Positions 1 to 7,829 of a DNA stretch of 12,649 nt are shown here, piece by piece. The stretch covers positions 1 through 12,649 of the forward strand of contig URUZ01000125.1 in assembly GCA_900551225.1 (NCBI GenBank), given 5' to 3'. Under the pieces are notes generated by a model. It made no database searches. It had not been told where the DNA came from and saw only the letters and a list, made by a program, of their open reading frames with translations. The DNA comes from an uncultured Clostridium sp. (lineage in GTDB: Bacteria > Bacillota > Clostridia > Lachnospirales > Lachnospiraceae). Both the position numbers and the translations under genes were made by a program. The stretch's first letter is position 1, and the number at the start of each line of letters is the position of its first letter.

Positions 1-179
1 TCTTAACAGAGAGAATCACAGAATTAACCGATCACCTTCAGAAGAACCCGAAAGACCATCACTCCAGAAGAGGACTTCTGATGATGGTTGGACAGAGAAG
101 GGGACTTCTGGATTACTTAAAGAAGAGCGACCTGGAAGGCTACCGTTCCTTAATTGAAAAGTTAGGAATCAGAAAGTAA
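1..179 (+). CDS. rpsO: 30S ribosomal protein S15, C-terminal part (5' end outside window)
   Basis: The frame starting at base 3 is open from the window edge to TAA at 177-179 and gives 58 residues. It contains the S15 signatures [24 protein letters not shown] and [10 protein letters not shown], written here as one reading with the key residues HHSRRGL and QRR. S15 is about 88 residues, so roughly the first 30 are missing at the left edge. S15 binds the central domain of 16S rRNA early in assembly of the small subunit. Its position directly upstream of pnp is the common bacterial gene order, in which the two genes are often partly co-transcribed. Confidence 0.97.
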   Translation, partial: LTERITELTDHLQKNPKDHHSRRGLLMMVGQRRGLLDYLKKSDLEGYRSLIEKLGIRK

Positions 180-188
180 TTGCAGTTC

Positions 189-217
189 TAGGGTGGAGCG
201 TAACTCCACCCTATTTT
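189..217 (+). terminator. Intrinsic terminator after rpsO
   Basis: GGGTGGAG (191-198) and CTCCACCC (204-211) form a perfect 8-bp stem, extended by a TA/TA pair on the outside, with a 5-base loop. The following run is only TATTTT, so termination is probably partial and would let some rpsO transcripts read into pnp. Confidence 0.75.
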
Positions 218-428
218 GCATCGAAGACGGTGGTTCCCGTGTAAAGCGCGGGTGTGACCGCTGCACGCGGCGAAGGGTTCGCTGCTGCAGATCTGGCAAC
301 TTCTGGCAGAGGGTTACTCCGAGACCGCTGATGTGCGCACAATGCTAATACGCTATTGTGCGTACATCAGTAGTTTCGGTGTCTTCTGTCAGCGTTAAAT
401 AAAATCAAATAAAAAAGGAGACAACCAT
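218..428 (+). promoter_or_regulatory. Structured 5' leader of pnp
   Basis: This 211-base gap holds no gene. It can fold into three hairpins in a row: a weak one around 229-259 (GGT/ACC and CCG/CGG pairs), one at 261-290 (CTGCA/TGCAG outer stem, CGGCGAA/TTCGCTG inner stem, GGG loop), and the long hairpin at 303-392 listed separately. I found no convincing -35/-10 pair here, so pnp may depend on read-through from rpsO. The pnp ribosome binding site AGGAG is at 416-420, eight bases before the ATG. Confidence 0.6.
303..392 (+). promoter_or_regulatory. Long hairpin in the pnp leader, possible RNase III/PNPase autoregulation site
   Basis: Bases 319-343 pair with 355-379 over 25 positions with one C-A mismatch and three G-T wobbles, around an 11-base loop. 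Below an internal loop, CTGGCAGA (303-310) pairs with TCTGTCAG (385-392). The double-stranded stem is long enough to be an RNase III substrate. In E. coli, PNPase represses its own mRNA after RNase III cuts a leader hairpin in the same place relative to the gene. That the same happens here is inference. There is no T-run after the stem, so it is not an intrinsic terminator. Confidence 0.6.
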
Positions 429-2540
429 ATGTTCAAAACATTCAGTATGGATCTGGCCGGACGTAAGCTCACTGCCCAAGTGGGAAGAGTAGCGGCTCAG
501 GCAAACGGCGCGGTATTTATGCACTATGGCGATACAGTGATTCTGTCCACAGCTACCGCTTCCAGCAAGCCCAGAGAGGGAATTGATTTCTTCCCCCTGA
601 GCGTAGAGTACGAGGAGAAGATGTATTCCGTTGGTAAGATACCCGGCGGTTTCAATAAGAGAGAGGGTAAGGCTTCTGAGAATTCCGTTCTCACCTGCCG
701 CGTGATCGACCGTCCCATGCGTCCGCTGTTCCCCAAGGATTACCGCAATGACGTAACCCTGGACAATATCGTGATGTCAGTAGATCCCACCTGCAGCCCG
801 GAGCTTACCGCTATGCTGGGTTCTGCTATCGCAGTCAGCATTTCCGATATCCCCTTTGCAGGCCCCTGTGCCACCACCCAGGTAGGGCTGATCGGCGGAG
901 AGCTGATTATCAACCCCACAGCTGAGCAGAGAAAGGTATCTGATCTGGCTCTGACCGTAGCTTCCACCCGTGAGAAGGTGATCATGATCGAAGCCGGCGC
1001 CAACCAGGTTAAGGAGTCCATCGTACTGGACGCCATTTTCAAGGCTCATGAAGTAAACCAGGAAGTCATCAAATTCATCGATACAATCGTAGCTGAGTGC
1101 GGCAAGTCCAAGCACACCTACGAGAGCTGTGCGGTTCCGGAAGAACTGTTTGCAGCTATCAAGGAGATCGTTACTCCTGCTGAGATGGAAGTAGCCGTAT
1201 TTACCGACGACAAGCAGACCCGTGAGGGCAATATCGCCGCGGTTACCACCCGTCTTGAAGAGGCATTTGCCGGCAACGAAGAGTGGCTGAACGTGCTGGA
1301 TGAGGCTATCTACCAGTATGAGAAGAAGACTGTCCGCAAGATGATCTTAAAGGATCACAAGCGTCCCGACGGCCGTGAGATCACCCAGATCCGCCACCTG
1401 GCTGCTGAGGTTGACCTGCTGCCCAGAGTTCATGGCTCCGGCATGTTTACCCGCGGACAGACCCAGATTCTGACTGCCTGCACCCTGGCTCCCCTGTCAG
1501 AGTCTCAGAAGATCGACGGCCTGGACGCAAACGAGACCACCAAGCGCTATATGCACCACTACAACTTCCCCTCCTTCTCCGTAGGCGAGACTAAGCCCAG
1601 CAGAGGACCAGGACGCCGTGAGATCGGCCATGGAGCTCTGGCAGAGCGCGCACTTGTGCCTGTACTGCCCACTCCTGAGGAATTCCCATATGCAATCCGC
1701 ACTGTGTCTGAGACCATGGAATCCAATGGTTCCACCTCCCAGGCCAGTATCTGTGCTTCCACCCTGTCCCTGATGGCAGCAGGCGTGCCCATCAAAGAGA
1801 TGGTTGCAGGTATCTCCTGCGGACTGGTGACCGGTGACACGGACGATGATTATCTGGTACTGACCGACATCCAGGGCCTGGAAGATTTCTTCGGCGATAT
1901 GGACTTTAAGGTAGCGGGTACCAAGAACGGCATCACTGCCATTCAGATGGATATCAAGATCCATGGCCTGACTAAATCTATCATCGAGGAGGCGATTGCC
2001 AGAACCAAAGAAGCCAGAATGCACATTCTGGAAGACGTGATGGAGCCGGTTATCTCCGCGCCCAGAGCGAATCTGAGCCAGTATGCGCCTAAGATCGTTC
2101 AGGTCATGATCGATCCCACCAAGATCGGCGATGTGGTAGGCAAGCAGGGCAAGGTAATCAACAAGATTATCGAGGAGACCGGAGTGAAGATCGATATCAC
2201 CGATGACGGTGCAGTTGCCGTGTGCGGCACCGATCAGGAGATGATTGACCGCGCAGTTACCATCATCAAGGGCATTGTGACGGAGATCACCGCAGGCATG
2301 GTATTCACCGGTAAGGTGGTACGTCTGATGAACTTCGGCGCATTCGTGGAGCTGGCTCCCAACAAGGATGGTATGGTTCACATTTCCAAGCTGTCCGACA
2401 AGCGGGTTGACAAGGTTGAAGATGTAGTGAATGTAGGCGACGAGGTGACTGTAAAGGTCATTGAAGTTGACAAGATGGGCAGAATCAACCTGAGCATGAA
2501 GCCAGGCGATCTGGCCGTAACCACAGAAAAATCCAAATAG
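429..2540 (+). CDS. pnp: Polyribonucleotide nucleotidyltransferase (PNPase)
   Basis: The 703-residue product is full length for PNPase, the phosphate-dependent 3'-to-5' exoribonuclease of RNA decay. Order of domains: first RNase PH domain (about 10-145), helical linker, second RNase PH domain (about 320-545), KH domain (about 555-615, with the loop GKQGKVI) and S1 domain (about 622-692, starting GMVFTGKVVRLMNFGAFVEL). The catalytic second domain keeps the SNGSTSQAS phosphate-binding loop and the aspartates D486 and D492 of the EDFFGDMDF segment, which match in position and spacing the catalytic pair of the E. coli enzyme. AGGAG at 416-420 supports the ATG at 429. Its mRNA leader is highly structured. 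Nothing is missing or broken. Confidence 0.98.
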   Translation: MFKTFSMDLAGRKLTAQVGRVAAQANGAVFMHYGDTVILSTATASSKPREGIDFFPLSVEYEEKMYSVGKIPGGFNKREGKASENSVLTCRVIDRPMRPLFPKDYRNDVTLDNIVMSVDPTCSPELTAMLGSAIAVSISDIPFAGPCATTQVGLIGGELIINPTAEQRKVSDLALTVASTREKVIMIEAGANQVKESIVLDAIFKAHEVNQEVIKFIDTIVAECGKSKHTYESCAVPEELFAAIKEIVTPAEMEVAVFTDDKQTREGNIAAVTTRLEEAFAGNEEWLNVLDEAIYQYEKKTVRKMILKDHKRPDGREITQIRHLAAEVDLLPRVHGSGMFTRGQTQILTACTLAPLSESQKIDGLDANETTKRYMHHYNFPSFSVGETKPSRGPGRREIGHGALAERALVPVLPTPEEFPYAIRTVSETMESNGSTSQASICASTLSLMAAGVPIKEMVAGISCGLVTGDTDDDYLVLTDIQGLEDFFGDMDFKVAGTKNGITAIQMDIKIHGLTKSIIEEAIARTKEARMHILEDVMEPVISAPRANLSQYAPKIVQVMIDPTKIGDVVGKQGKVINKIIEETGVKIDITDDGAVAVCGTDQEMIDRAVTIIKGIVTEITAGMVFTGKVVRLMNFGAFVELAPNKDGMVHISKLSDKRVDKVEDVVNVGDEVTVKVIEVDKMGRINLSMKPGDLAVTTEKSK

Positions 2541-2569
2541 GATTAATATACAAGAGGAGAGAATGAGAA

Positions 2570-3268
2570 ATGAAATTAAGAAAAGTATTAACAGCAGCTG
2601 TATTGACAGCAGTAACAGCCTGCAGCCTTCTTCTGACAGGCTGCCAGCAGAAACTTGTACCGGCAGACCAGGTAGCTACCGCTCTGTATGATCTGGCAGT
2701 GAAGGATGATGCAGTTCCAATGAAGGACCTTCTGGGCTTTGCATCCGAGGAGGACGTAAGAAAGTCCCTGATCGAGGGCGGCGAGTCCACCGATTTCGTT
2801 GACGAGTTCAAGCAGGAGTTCACAAATGCAGGAATCGACTTTACCGATGAGGAAATCCAGGAGATGACCGATCAGCTGATGGGACTTCTCACCAGAATGA
2901 CCTGTACCGCTGAGATCACCGAGCAGAGCAGCAAAGAGACCACTGTTGTTCTGAAGGTAAAGGGCTATACCTACGCAGAGGTTGAGAAGATCACCACAGA
3001 ACTGCAGGAGAAGGCTCTCACAGAGGTTGACGAGGAGACTCAGATGGCTCTTGCAACAGGCGACGAGGAAGCAACCATGAAGTTCATGCAGCAGTTCATG
3101 AAGGACTATGTTGCCGAGGTAAGCGCCATGGAGCCCACCGAGGAGAGCGAAATCACCATCAAGATGGAGAAGATGAAAGTCGATGTCAGCGGAAAGACCA
3201 AGCTTAGCTGGATGCCCGTTGATATGCCCAAGATGGAGAGCGATCTGGATAAAGCAATGATGAAATAA
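2570..3268 (+). CDS. Predicted lipoprotein of unknown function
   Basis: The 232-residue protein begins with a lipoprotein signal peptide: basic MKLRK, a hydrophobic stretch (about 6-22) and the lipobox LLTGC, with C25 as the expected lipid-modified cysteine. It is therefore probably anchored on the outer face of the membrane. The rest is acidic and largely helical-looking, without a motif I recognise. It resembles in general style the DUF5105-type clostridial lipoproteins, but I cannot confirm that family. GAGGAG at 2554-2559 supports the start. The gene begins 29 bases after pnp with no terminator between them, so it is probably transcribed with pnp, and a strong terminator follows it. No function is claimed. 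Confidence 0.85.
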   Translation: MKLRKVLTAAVLTAVTACSLLLTGCQQKLVPADQVATALYDLAVKDDAVPMKDLLGFASEEDVRKSLIEGGESTDFVDEFKQEFTNAGIDFTDEEIQEMTDQLMGLLTRMTCTAEITEQSSKETTVVLKVKGYTYAEVEKITTELQEKALTEVDEETQMALATGDEEATMKFMQQFMKDYVAEVSAMEPTEESEITIKMEKMKVDVSGKTKLSWMPVDMPKMESDLDKAMMK

Positions 3269-3280
3269 GATTTCTTAAGA

Positions 3281-3319
3281 GACAATGCCTGGGTACAAAA
3301 CAGGCATTGTCTTTTTTTT
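3281..3319 (+). terminator. Strong intrinsic terminator after the lipoprotein gene
   Basis: GACAATGCCTG (3281-3291) and CAGGCATTGTC (3301-3311) are perfect 11-bp arms around a 9-base loop, followed by eight T (3312-3319). It ends the pnp-lipoprotein transcript. The A-rich bases just before the stem and the T-run could also pair, giving some activity in the reverse direction. Confidence 0.93.
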
Positions 3320-3335
3320 ACCTTCGGTATATAAT
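3307..3335 (+). promoter_or_regulatory. Probable gltX promoter
   Basis: TATAAT at 3330-3335 is a perfect -10 box. TTGTCT at 3307-3312, 17 bp upstream, matches four of six consensus -35 positions. The -35 box lies in the 3' arm and first T of the preceding terminator. Transcription would start near 3342, about 33 bases before the gltX ATG. Confidence 0.65.
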
Positions 3336-3374
3336 GTTGTGAGAAACAGAAAAAGAAATATAGGAGAAACCGAA

Positions 3375-4823
3375 ATGAGCAGAGTAAGGACAAGATATGC
3401 CCCCAGCCCCACCGGCCGGATGCATGTGGGAAACTTAAGAACAGCGTTGTACGCTTATCTGATCGCTAAGCACGAGGGGGGAGATTTCCTGCTTCGTATT
3501 GAAGATACGGACCAGGAGCGCTTTGTGGAGGGCGCGGTGGAGATCATCTACAGGACCCTTGAGGACACAGGCCTGGTTCATGATGAAGGACCTGACAAGG
3601 ACGGGGGCTGCGGGCCTTATGTCCAGAGCGAGCGCCAGGCAGCAGGCATCTATATGGAATATGCCAAGCAGTTGGTGGACAAGGGCGAGGCCTACTATTG
3701 TTTCTGTACCTCGGAGCGGCTGGAATCCCTGCGCCGCACTGTCAACGGCGAGGAGATCATGTCCTACGACAAGCACTGCCTGAACCTGACCAGGGAAGAG
3801 GTGGAGGCTAACTTAAAGGCCGGGTTACCATATGTGATCCGTCAGAATAACCCCACAGAGGGAACCACCACTTTCCAGGATGAGATCTACGGCGATATCA
3901 CTGTGGACAACGCCCAGCTGGACGACATGGTGCTGATCAAATCCGACGGCTACCCAACCTATAATTTCGCCAATGTGGTGGACGACCATCTCATGGGAAT
4001 CACCCATGTGGTGCGTGGCAATGAATATCTGTCCTCCTCGCCCAAGTATAACCGCCTCTACGAGGCATTTGGCTGGGAGGTTCCGGTGTATGTGCACTGT
4101 CCGCTGATTACGGATGAGAACCACCACAAGCTGAGCAAACGCAGCGGCCACTCCTCCTTTGAGGATCTGCTGGAGCAGGGCTTTATCTCCGAGGCGGTTG
4201 TGAATTATGTGGCGCTGCTGGGCTGGTCCCCTGAGGACAACCGGGAGATCTTCTCTCTGGAGGAGATGGTGAAAGACTTCGATTACCGCCGTATGAGCAA
4301 ATCCCCGGCTGTGTTCGACATGGTTAAGCTTAAATGGATGAACAGCGAGTATATGAAGGCCATGGATCTGGACACATTCTATGAGATGGCCAGGCCCTTT
4401 ATCCAGAAAGTTATAAAGAAAGATCTGGATCTGAAGAAGATAGCCGCCATGGTTAAGACCAGAATTGAAGTGTTTCCGGACATTGCAGAGCACATTGATT
4501 TCTTCGAGGCACTGCCTGAGTACGACAGCGCCATGTACACTCACAAAAAGATGAAGACCAATGCAGAGACCTCCTTAAAGGTGCTTACCGACCTGCTGCC
4601 GCTTCTGGAGGGACATGAGGACTATACCAATGACGCGCTGTATGCCCTGATATCAGGCTATGTGGAGGAGACGGGGGTGAAAACCGGCTTTGTGATGTGG
4701 CCCATCCGCACCGCAGTGTCCGGCAAGCAGATGACGCCCGCCGGTGCCACGGAGATCATGGAGGTTCTGGGCAAGGAAGAGTCCCTGGCAAGAATCCGCA
4801 GGGGAATCGAAAAATTATCATAA
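3375..4823 (+). CDS. gltX: Glutamyl-tRNA synthetase
   Basis: The 482-residue class I aminoacyl-tRNA synthetase charges tRNA-Glu with glutamate in the cytoplasm. It shows the start signature [20 protein letters not shown], whose HVGN (17-20) is the HIGH motif, the [12 protein letters not shown] segment that helps bind glutamate, and KLSKR (252-256) as the KMSKS motif. The C-terminal third is the helical anticodon-binding region. YYCFCTS with a later YDKHC resembles the cysteine cluster that holds zinc in some family members. I chose the ATG at 3375 because TAGGAG (3361-3366) sits eight bases before it and [14 protein letters not shown] is the normal family start. An in-frame ATG at 3285 lies inside the terminator and is rejected. 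Whether the enzyme also charges tRNA-Gln cannot be seen. Confidence 0.97.
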   Translation: MSRVRTRYAPSPTGRMHVGNLRTALYAYLIAKHEGGDFLLRIEDTDQERFVEGAVEIIYRTLEDTGLVHDEGPDKDGGCGPYVQSERQAAGIYMEYAKQLVDKGEAYYCFCTSERLESLRRTVNGEEIMSYDKHCLNLTREEVEANLKAGLPYVIRQNNPTEGTTTFQDEIYGDITVDNAQLDDMVLIKSDGYPTYNFANVVDDHLMGITHVVRGNEYLSSSPKYNRLYEAFGWEVPVYVHCPLITDENHHKLSKRSGHSSFEDLLEQGFISEAVVNYVALLGWSPEDNREIFSLEEMVKDFDYRRMSKSPAVFDMVKLKWMNSEYMKAMDLDTFYEMARPFIQKVIKKDLDLKKIAAMVKTRIEVFPDIAEHIDFFEALPEYDSAMYTHKKMKTNAETSLKVLTDLLPLLEGHEDYTNDALYALISGYVEETGVKTGFVMWPIRTAVSGKQMTPAGATEIMEVLGKEESLARIRRGIEKLS

Positions 4824-4828
4824 GGCGG
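4822..4828 (+). promoter_or_regulatory. Ribosome binding site that decides the helicase start
   Basis: AAGGCGG overlaps the TAA of gltX. It is seven bases from the ATG at 4836 but only one base from the in-frame ATG at 4830, so 4836 is preferred. Confidence 0.6.
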
Positions 4829-4835
4829 GATGCAG

Positions 4836-6665
4836 ATGGCCTTTAATCAGTCACAACTACAGGCAATCCGGCATGTAAAGGGGCCAGCCCTGATCCTGGC
4901 AGGCCCCGGTTCCGGCAAGACCACGGTAATTACCAACCGCATCCGGTATCTGGTGGAGGAGCAGGGAACAGACCCCTCCTCCATTTTGGTCATAACCTTT
5001 ACACGGGCCGCGGCCCGGGAAATGCAGGAACGCTACGAAGCAATGGCACAGACAGGATGTAAAAAACCCGCCTTCGGGACCTTTCATTCTGTCTTTTTTC
5101 TGATCCTCAAACTGGCCTACCGCTACGATGCCGGCAGCATTGTGAAGGAGGAGCAGCGCACAGAGTTTATCCGGGAAATGCTGGCGCAGTATGAGCTGGA
5201 AATGGAGGATGAGAATGAGTTCATTTCCGGCGTGTTGAGCGAGATCAGCGTGGTCAAGGGGGAGATGCTGGATTTAAACCATTACTACGCCAAGAACTGC
5301 CCGGAGGAGATCTTTAAAAAGTTTTACCGGGGCTATGAGACGCGGCTGAGGAAGAGCGGTCTGCTGGATTTTGACGATATGCTGGTAATGTGCCATGACC
5401 TTTTTGGGCAGCGCCCGGACATCCTGCAGGCATGGCAGAGGAAATACCGGTACATACTAATTGATGAGTTCCAGGATATCAACCGGATTCAGTATGAGAT
5501 TATCCGGATGCTGGCCCGCCCGGAGAACAACCTGTTCATTGTGGGAGACGACGACCAGTCTATCTACCGTTTCAGGGGAGCCAGGCCTGAGATCATGCTG
5601 GGTTTTGAGCGGGACTATCCTGATGCCGTGAAGATCCTTCTGGATACCAACTACCGGTCCACCAGGGAGATCATTGAGTCCGCAGGCCGGGTGATCCGCC
5701 ACAACGAGACCCGGTTTGCCAAGACTATCCGGGATGTGAGGGGACCTGGCCGCTGCCTGGCTGTTAAAATGTGGGATACCCCCAGAACCGAGGCCAGGGC
5801 CATTGCCACCCAGCTGAGGGATTACCAGAGGCTGGGGGTGGACTACGAGGACATCGCCGTGCTGTACCGGACCAACATGGGCCCCAGGCTGCTGGTGGAG
5901 ATCCTGATGGAATATAACATCCCGTTCCACATGCGGGACACCCTGCCCAATCTCTATGACCACTGGATTGCCCGGGATCTGCTGGCGTATATACGGGCGG
6001 CCGGGGGAGCCATGGACCGGGCCAATCTGCTGCGCATCATCAACCGTCCCATCCGCTATATCAGCAGGGATGCCCTGGACGGGCACACCATCAGCCTGGA
6101 GTCTGTTAAATCCTTCTATCAGGATAAGGAGTGGATGATGGACAGGGTGGAGCGGCTGGAGTACGATCTCAGGAGCATCAGGACCATGTCTCCCTCCAAG
6201 GCGGTGAACTATATCCGCAAGGCGGTGGGATACGACGACTATATCCGGGACTACGCCAGGGAGCGGTCCCTGGATTACGAGGAGCTGCGGGAGATATTGG
6301 ACCAGCTCCAGGACAGCGCAGCAGGTTATGAAACCATGGAACAGTGGCAGCACTACATGGACCAGTACCGTGAGAAACTGGCGGCCCAGTCCCTGCACCG
6401 GCAGCAGAAAAAGGAGGGCGTCAGCCTGATGACCATGCACAGCTCCAAGGGCCTGGAATTCCGCGTGGTGTTCATTCTGGACGCCAACGAGGGGGTGACG
6501 CCCCACCACAAGGCAGTGCTGAAGGCTGATCTGGAGGAGGAGCGCAGGATGTTTTACGTGGCCATGACCAGGGCCAGGGACAGGCTGCACATCTACTATG
6601 TAAAAGAGCGCTACCACAAGAAGCAGGAGGTTTCGCGATTCGTGAAGGAGGCTGAGGAAGAATGA
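4836..6665 (+). CDS. UvrD/PcrA-type superfamily 1A DNA helicase, short form
   Basis: The 609-residue ATP-dependent helicase has all core motifs: Walker A AGPGSGKT (22-29), Walker B/motif II DEFQD (210-214), motif III GDDDQSIYRFRGA (from 237), NYRST (motif IV region), motif V MTMHSSKGLEF (from 532) and motif VI VAMTRARD (around 575-582). It should move 3'-to-5' on single-stranded DNA, as in repair or removal of stalled complexes. PcrA and UvrD are about 720-750 residues. Here the protein ends only about 30 residues after motif VI, so the C-terminal extension that contacts RNA polymerase in PcrA is missing. It is probably a paralogue rather than the main PcrA. The start follows gltX by 12 bases and the stop overlaps the next gene, so the three genes probably form one operon. 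The exact cellular role is not known. Confidence 0.93.
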   Translation: MAFNQSQLQAIRHVKGPALILAGPGSGKTTVITNRIRYLVEEQGTDPSSILVITFTRAAAREMQERYEAMAQTGCKKPAFGTFHSVFFLILKLAYRYDAGSIVKEEQRTEFIREMLAQYELEMEDENEFISGVLSEISVVKGEMLDLNHYYAKNCPEEIFKKFYRGYETRLRKSGLLDFDDMLVMCHDLFGQRPDILQAWQRKYRYILIDEFQDINRIQYEIIRMLARPENNLFIVGDDDQSIYRFRGARPEIMLGFERDYPDAVKILLDTNYRSTREIIESAGRVIRHNETRFAKTIRDVRGPGRCLAVKMWDTPRTEARAIATQLRDYQRLGVDYEDIAVLYRTNMGPRLLVEILMEYNIPFHMRDTLPNLYDHWIARDLLAYIRAAGGAMDRANLLRIINRPIRYISRDALDGHTISLESVKSFYQDKEWMMDRVERLEYDLRSIRTMSPSKAVNYIRKAVGYDDYIRDYARERSLDYEELREILDQLQDSAAGYETMEQWQHYMDQYREKLAAQSLHRQQKKEGVSLMTMHSSKGLEFRVVFILDANEGVTPHHKAVLKADLEEERRMFYVAMTRARDRLHIYYVKERYHKKQEVSRFVKEAEEE

Positions 6666-7183
6666 CAGGTTTGGTGCATATCTACTGCGGAGACGGCAAG
6701 GGTAAGACCACAGCGGCCCTGGGCCTGGCCCTGCGCGCTGCGGGGAGCGGGCTAAAGGTTATGGTAGTCCGTTTTATGAAGACCGACAGCTCCGGTGAGG
6801 TTGCGGCCCTGAAAGCCATACCCGCCATACATCTGGTGCCATGCACAAAAAGCTTTGGCTTTTCATGGAATATGACCAGTGAACAGAAGGCAGAGGCAGC
6901 GGAGTATTACAGCGCCCTGTTTGCAAAATGCTGGGACGAGGCGTGCAGGGACTATGACATGGTAGTATTTGACGAGATGATGTCCGTTGTCAGCGGGGGC
7001 TTTGTGTCCGGGGAGGCGCTGTTTAAAGCCCTGCGGGATAAACCGGAGGGACTTGAGGTGGTGATGACCGGGCGGAACCCTTCAGAACAGCTGCTTGAAA
7101 CAGCTGACTATGTGACGGAAATGCGGGCCGTGAAACACCCCTACAGCCGTGGGATTGAGGCCAGAAAAGGCATAGAATATTAA
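6662..7183 (+). CDS. cobO: Corrinoid adenosyltransferase (CobO/BtuR/CobP family)
   Basis: The 173-residue protein transfers the adenosyl group of ATP to a reduced corrinoid, a late step in making or salvaging adenosylcobalamin. The N-terminus has the family P-loop GDGKGKTT (10-17) followed by AALGLALRA, and VVFDEM (D104) is the Walker B-like segment. The ending with VTEMRAVKHPYSRGIEARKGIEY is typical of the family, and the length is usual or slightly short. The ATG overlaps the helicase stop as ATGA, and AAGGAGG at 6645-6651 lies ten bases upstream, inside the helicase gene. This indicates translational coupling. No other cobalamin gene is visible here, so it may serve salvage or general cofactor supply. 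The helicase link may be only positional. Confidence 0.93.
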   Translation: MTGLVHIYCGDGKGKTTAALGLALRAAGSGLKVMVVRFMKTDSSGEVAALKAIPAIHLVPCTKSFGFSWNMTSEQKAEAAEYYSALFAKCWDEACRDYDMVVFDEMMSVVSGGFVSGEALFKALRDKPEGLEVVMTGRNPSEQLLETADYVTEMRAVKHPYSRGIEARKGIEY

Positions 7184-7191
7184 CTTGCTTT

Positions 7192-7228
7192 TTTGCCCAT
7201 TGTTTGATAAAGTGTAGGCATGGGCAAA
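7192..7228 (+). repeat. Inverted repeat between cobO and the DUF1292 gene
   Basis: TTTGCCCAT (7192-7200) and ATGGGCAAA (7220-7228) are perfect 9-bp arms around 19 bases. There is no T-run after it, so it is a poor terminator. It may be an operator or a leader hairpin. A weak promoter candidate, TTGCTT (7185-7190) with TAAAGT (7208-7213) at 17 bp, overlaps it. Confidence 0.45.
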
Positions 7229-7263
7229 TGTTTACAACTACAATTTAAGAGAGGTACTAAAAC

Positions 7264-7596
7264 ATGGCAGATGAGAAGAATCTGAATGAAGAAGAAGAGC
7301 AGGAGGAGATGACAGTCACCCTCACTCTGGATGATGATACAGAGGTGGAGTGTGTTGTACTGACAATCTTTACCGCAGGCGAGAGGGAGTACATCGCACT
7401 TCTTCCTGTGGATGGCGCAGATTCGGAGGAAGGGGAAGTTTACCTGTACCGTTACAGCGAGAGCGAGGACGGAGAGCCTACCCTGGACAACATCGAGGAC
7501 GATGATGAATACGAGATCGTTGCCGACAAATTTGACGAGCTGCTGGATTCCCAGGAGTACGATGAGCTGGTTGGCGAAGACGAAGTGGAAGAATAA
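7264..7596 (+). CDS. DUF1292 family small acidic protein
   Basis: The 110-residue protein is extremely acidic, with runs of Glu and Asp at both ends. The middle part (TVTLTLDDDTEVECVVLTIF, then EREYIALLPVDG, EGEVYLYRYSES and EYEIVADKFDELL) is the pattern of the DUF1292 family, which includes Bacillus YrzB and has no known function. It has no signal peptide or membrane segment and should be cytoplasmic. GAGG at 7251-7254 is nine bases before the ATG. It stands 80 bases after cobO behind an inverted repeat and is followed by its own terminator, so it may be a separate unit. The acidity could suggest a partner protein or RNA-mimicking role, but that is speculation. Confidence 0.9.
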   Translation: MADEKNLNEEEEQEEMTVTLTLDDDTEVECVVLTIFTAGEREYIALLPVDGADSEEGEVYLYRYSESEDGEPTLDNIEDDDEYEIVADKFDELLDSQEYDELVGEDEVEE

Positions 7597-7623
7597 GAAG
7601 CATAAGAATTAAGAAGCATAAGA
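7594..7623 (+). repeat. Two copies of a 14-bp direct repeat at the end of the DUF1292 gene
   Basis: TAAGAAGCATAAGA occurs at 7594-7607 and 7610-7623, with a 16-bp period. The first copy begins with the stop codon of the DUF1292 gene. It looks like a short local duplication just before the terminator. Confidence 0.7.
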
Positions 7624-7625
7624 TG

Positions 7626-7669
7626 AAGGGCTGTATACGGACAACAACCGTGTGCAGCCCTTCTTTTAT
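7626..7669 (+). terminator. Intrinsic terminator after the DUF1292 gene
   Basis: A 15-bp stem with two G-T wobbles (7626-7640 with 7648-7662; AAGGGCTG pairing with CAGCCCTT) closes a 7-base ACAACAA loop and is followed by CTTTTATT. Confidence 0.88.
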
Positions 7670-7693
7670 TGTGCGCGGTGAAGCGCTCGCAAA

Positions 7694-7727
7694 GCGTGCG
7701 GTTCATCGTTGCGTGCGGTTCATCGTT
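7694..7727. repeat. Tandem 17-bp repeat, two copies
   Basis: GCGTGCGGTTCATCGTT is present twice head to tail at 7694-7710 and 7711-7727. The bases just before (GTGCGCGGTGAAGCGCTCG) look like a degraded further unit. It lies in the gap between the DUF1292 terminator and the recombinase gene. Confidence 0.85.
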
Positions 7728-7759
7728 GTGCCCGCGGATGAGACAGGGCAAATAAATTA

Positions 7760-7775
7760 ATCCCCCCAAGGGGAT
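7760..7775. repeat. Small palindrome upstream of the recombinase gene
   Basis: ATCCCC (7760-7765) and GGGGAT (7770-7775) form a 6-bp hairpin with a CCAA loop. A second short dyad, TCGAAT (7784-7789) with ATTCGA (7808-7813), follows. Between them TACAAT at 7794-7799 could be a -10 box, but no good -35 box is at the right distance. Either dyad could be an operator, which is inference only. Confidence 0.35.
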
Positions 7776-7816
7776 GGAATGACTCGAATCCGGTACAATA
7801 ACAGTAAATTCGAAAA

Positions 7817-7821
7817 AGGAG
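7817..7821 (+). promoter_or_regulatory. Ribosome binding site of the recombinase gene
   Basis: AGGAG eight bases before ATG 7830 decides this start over the upstream in-frame ATG at 7779. Confidence 0.8.
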
Positions 7822-7829
7822 ACGCTGTT

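Noticed and set aside
1497..2381. Long antisense open frame across pnp, and similar ones opposite gltX, the helicase and the kinase
   Set aside because: These follow from codon bias of the sense genes, lack ribosome binding sites and show no recognisable protein motifs.
3285..3374. A 30-residue N-terminal extension of gltX from ATG 3285
   Set aside because: It starts inside the terminator and includes the promoter. The ATG at 3375 has a good ribosome binding site and the normal family N-terminus.
7694..7727. CRISPR array
   Set aside because: There are only two units of 17 bp directly abutting, with no spacers and no cas genes.
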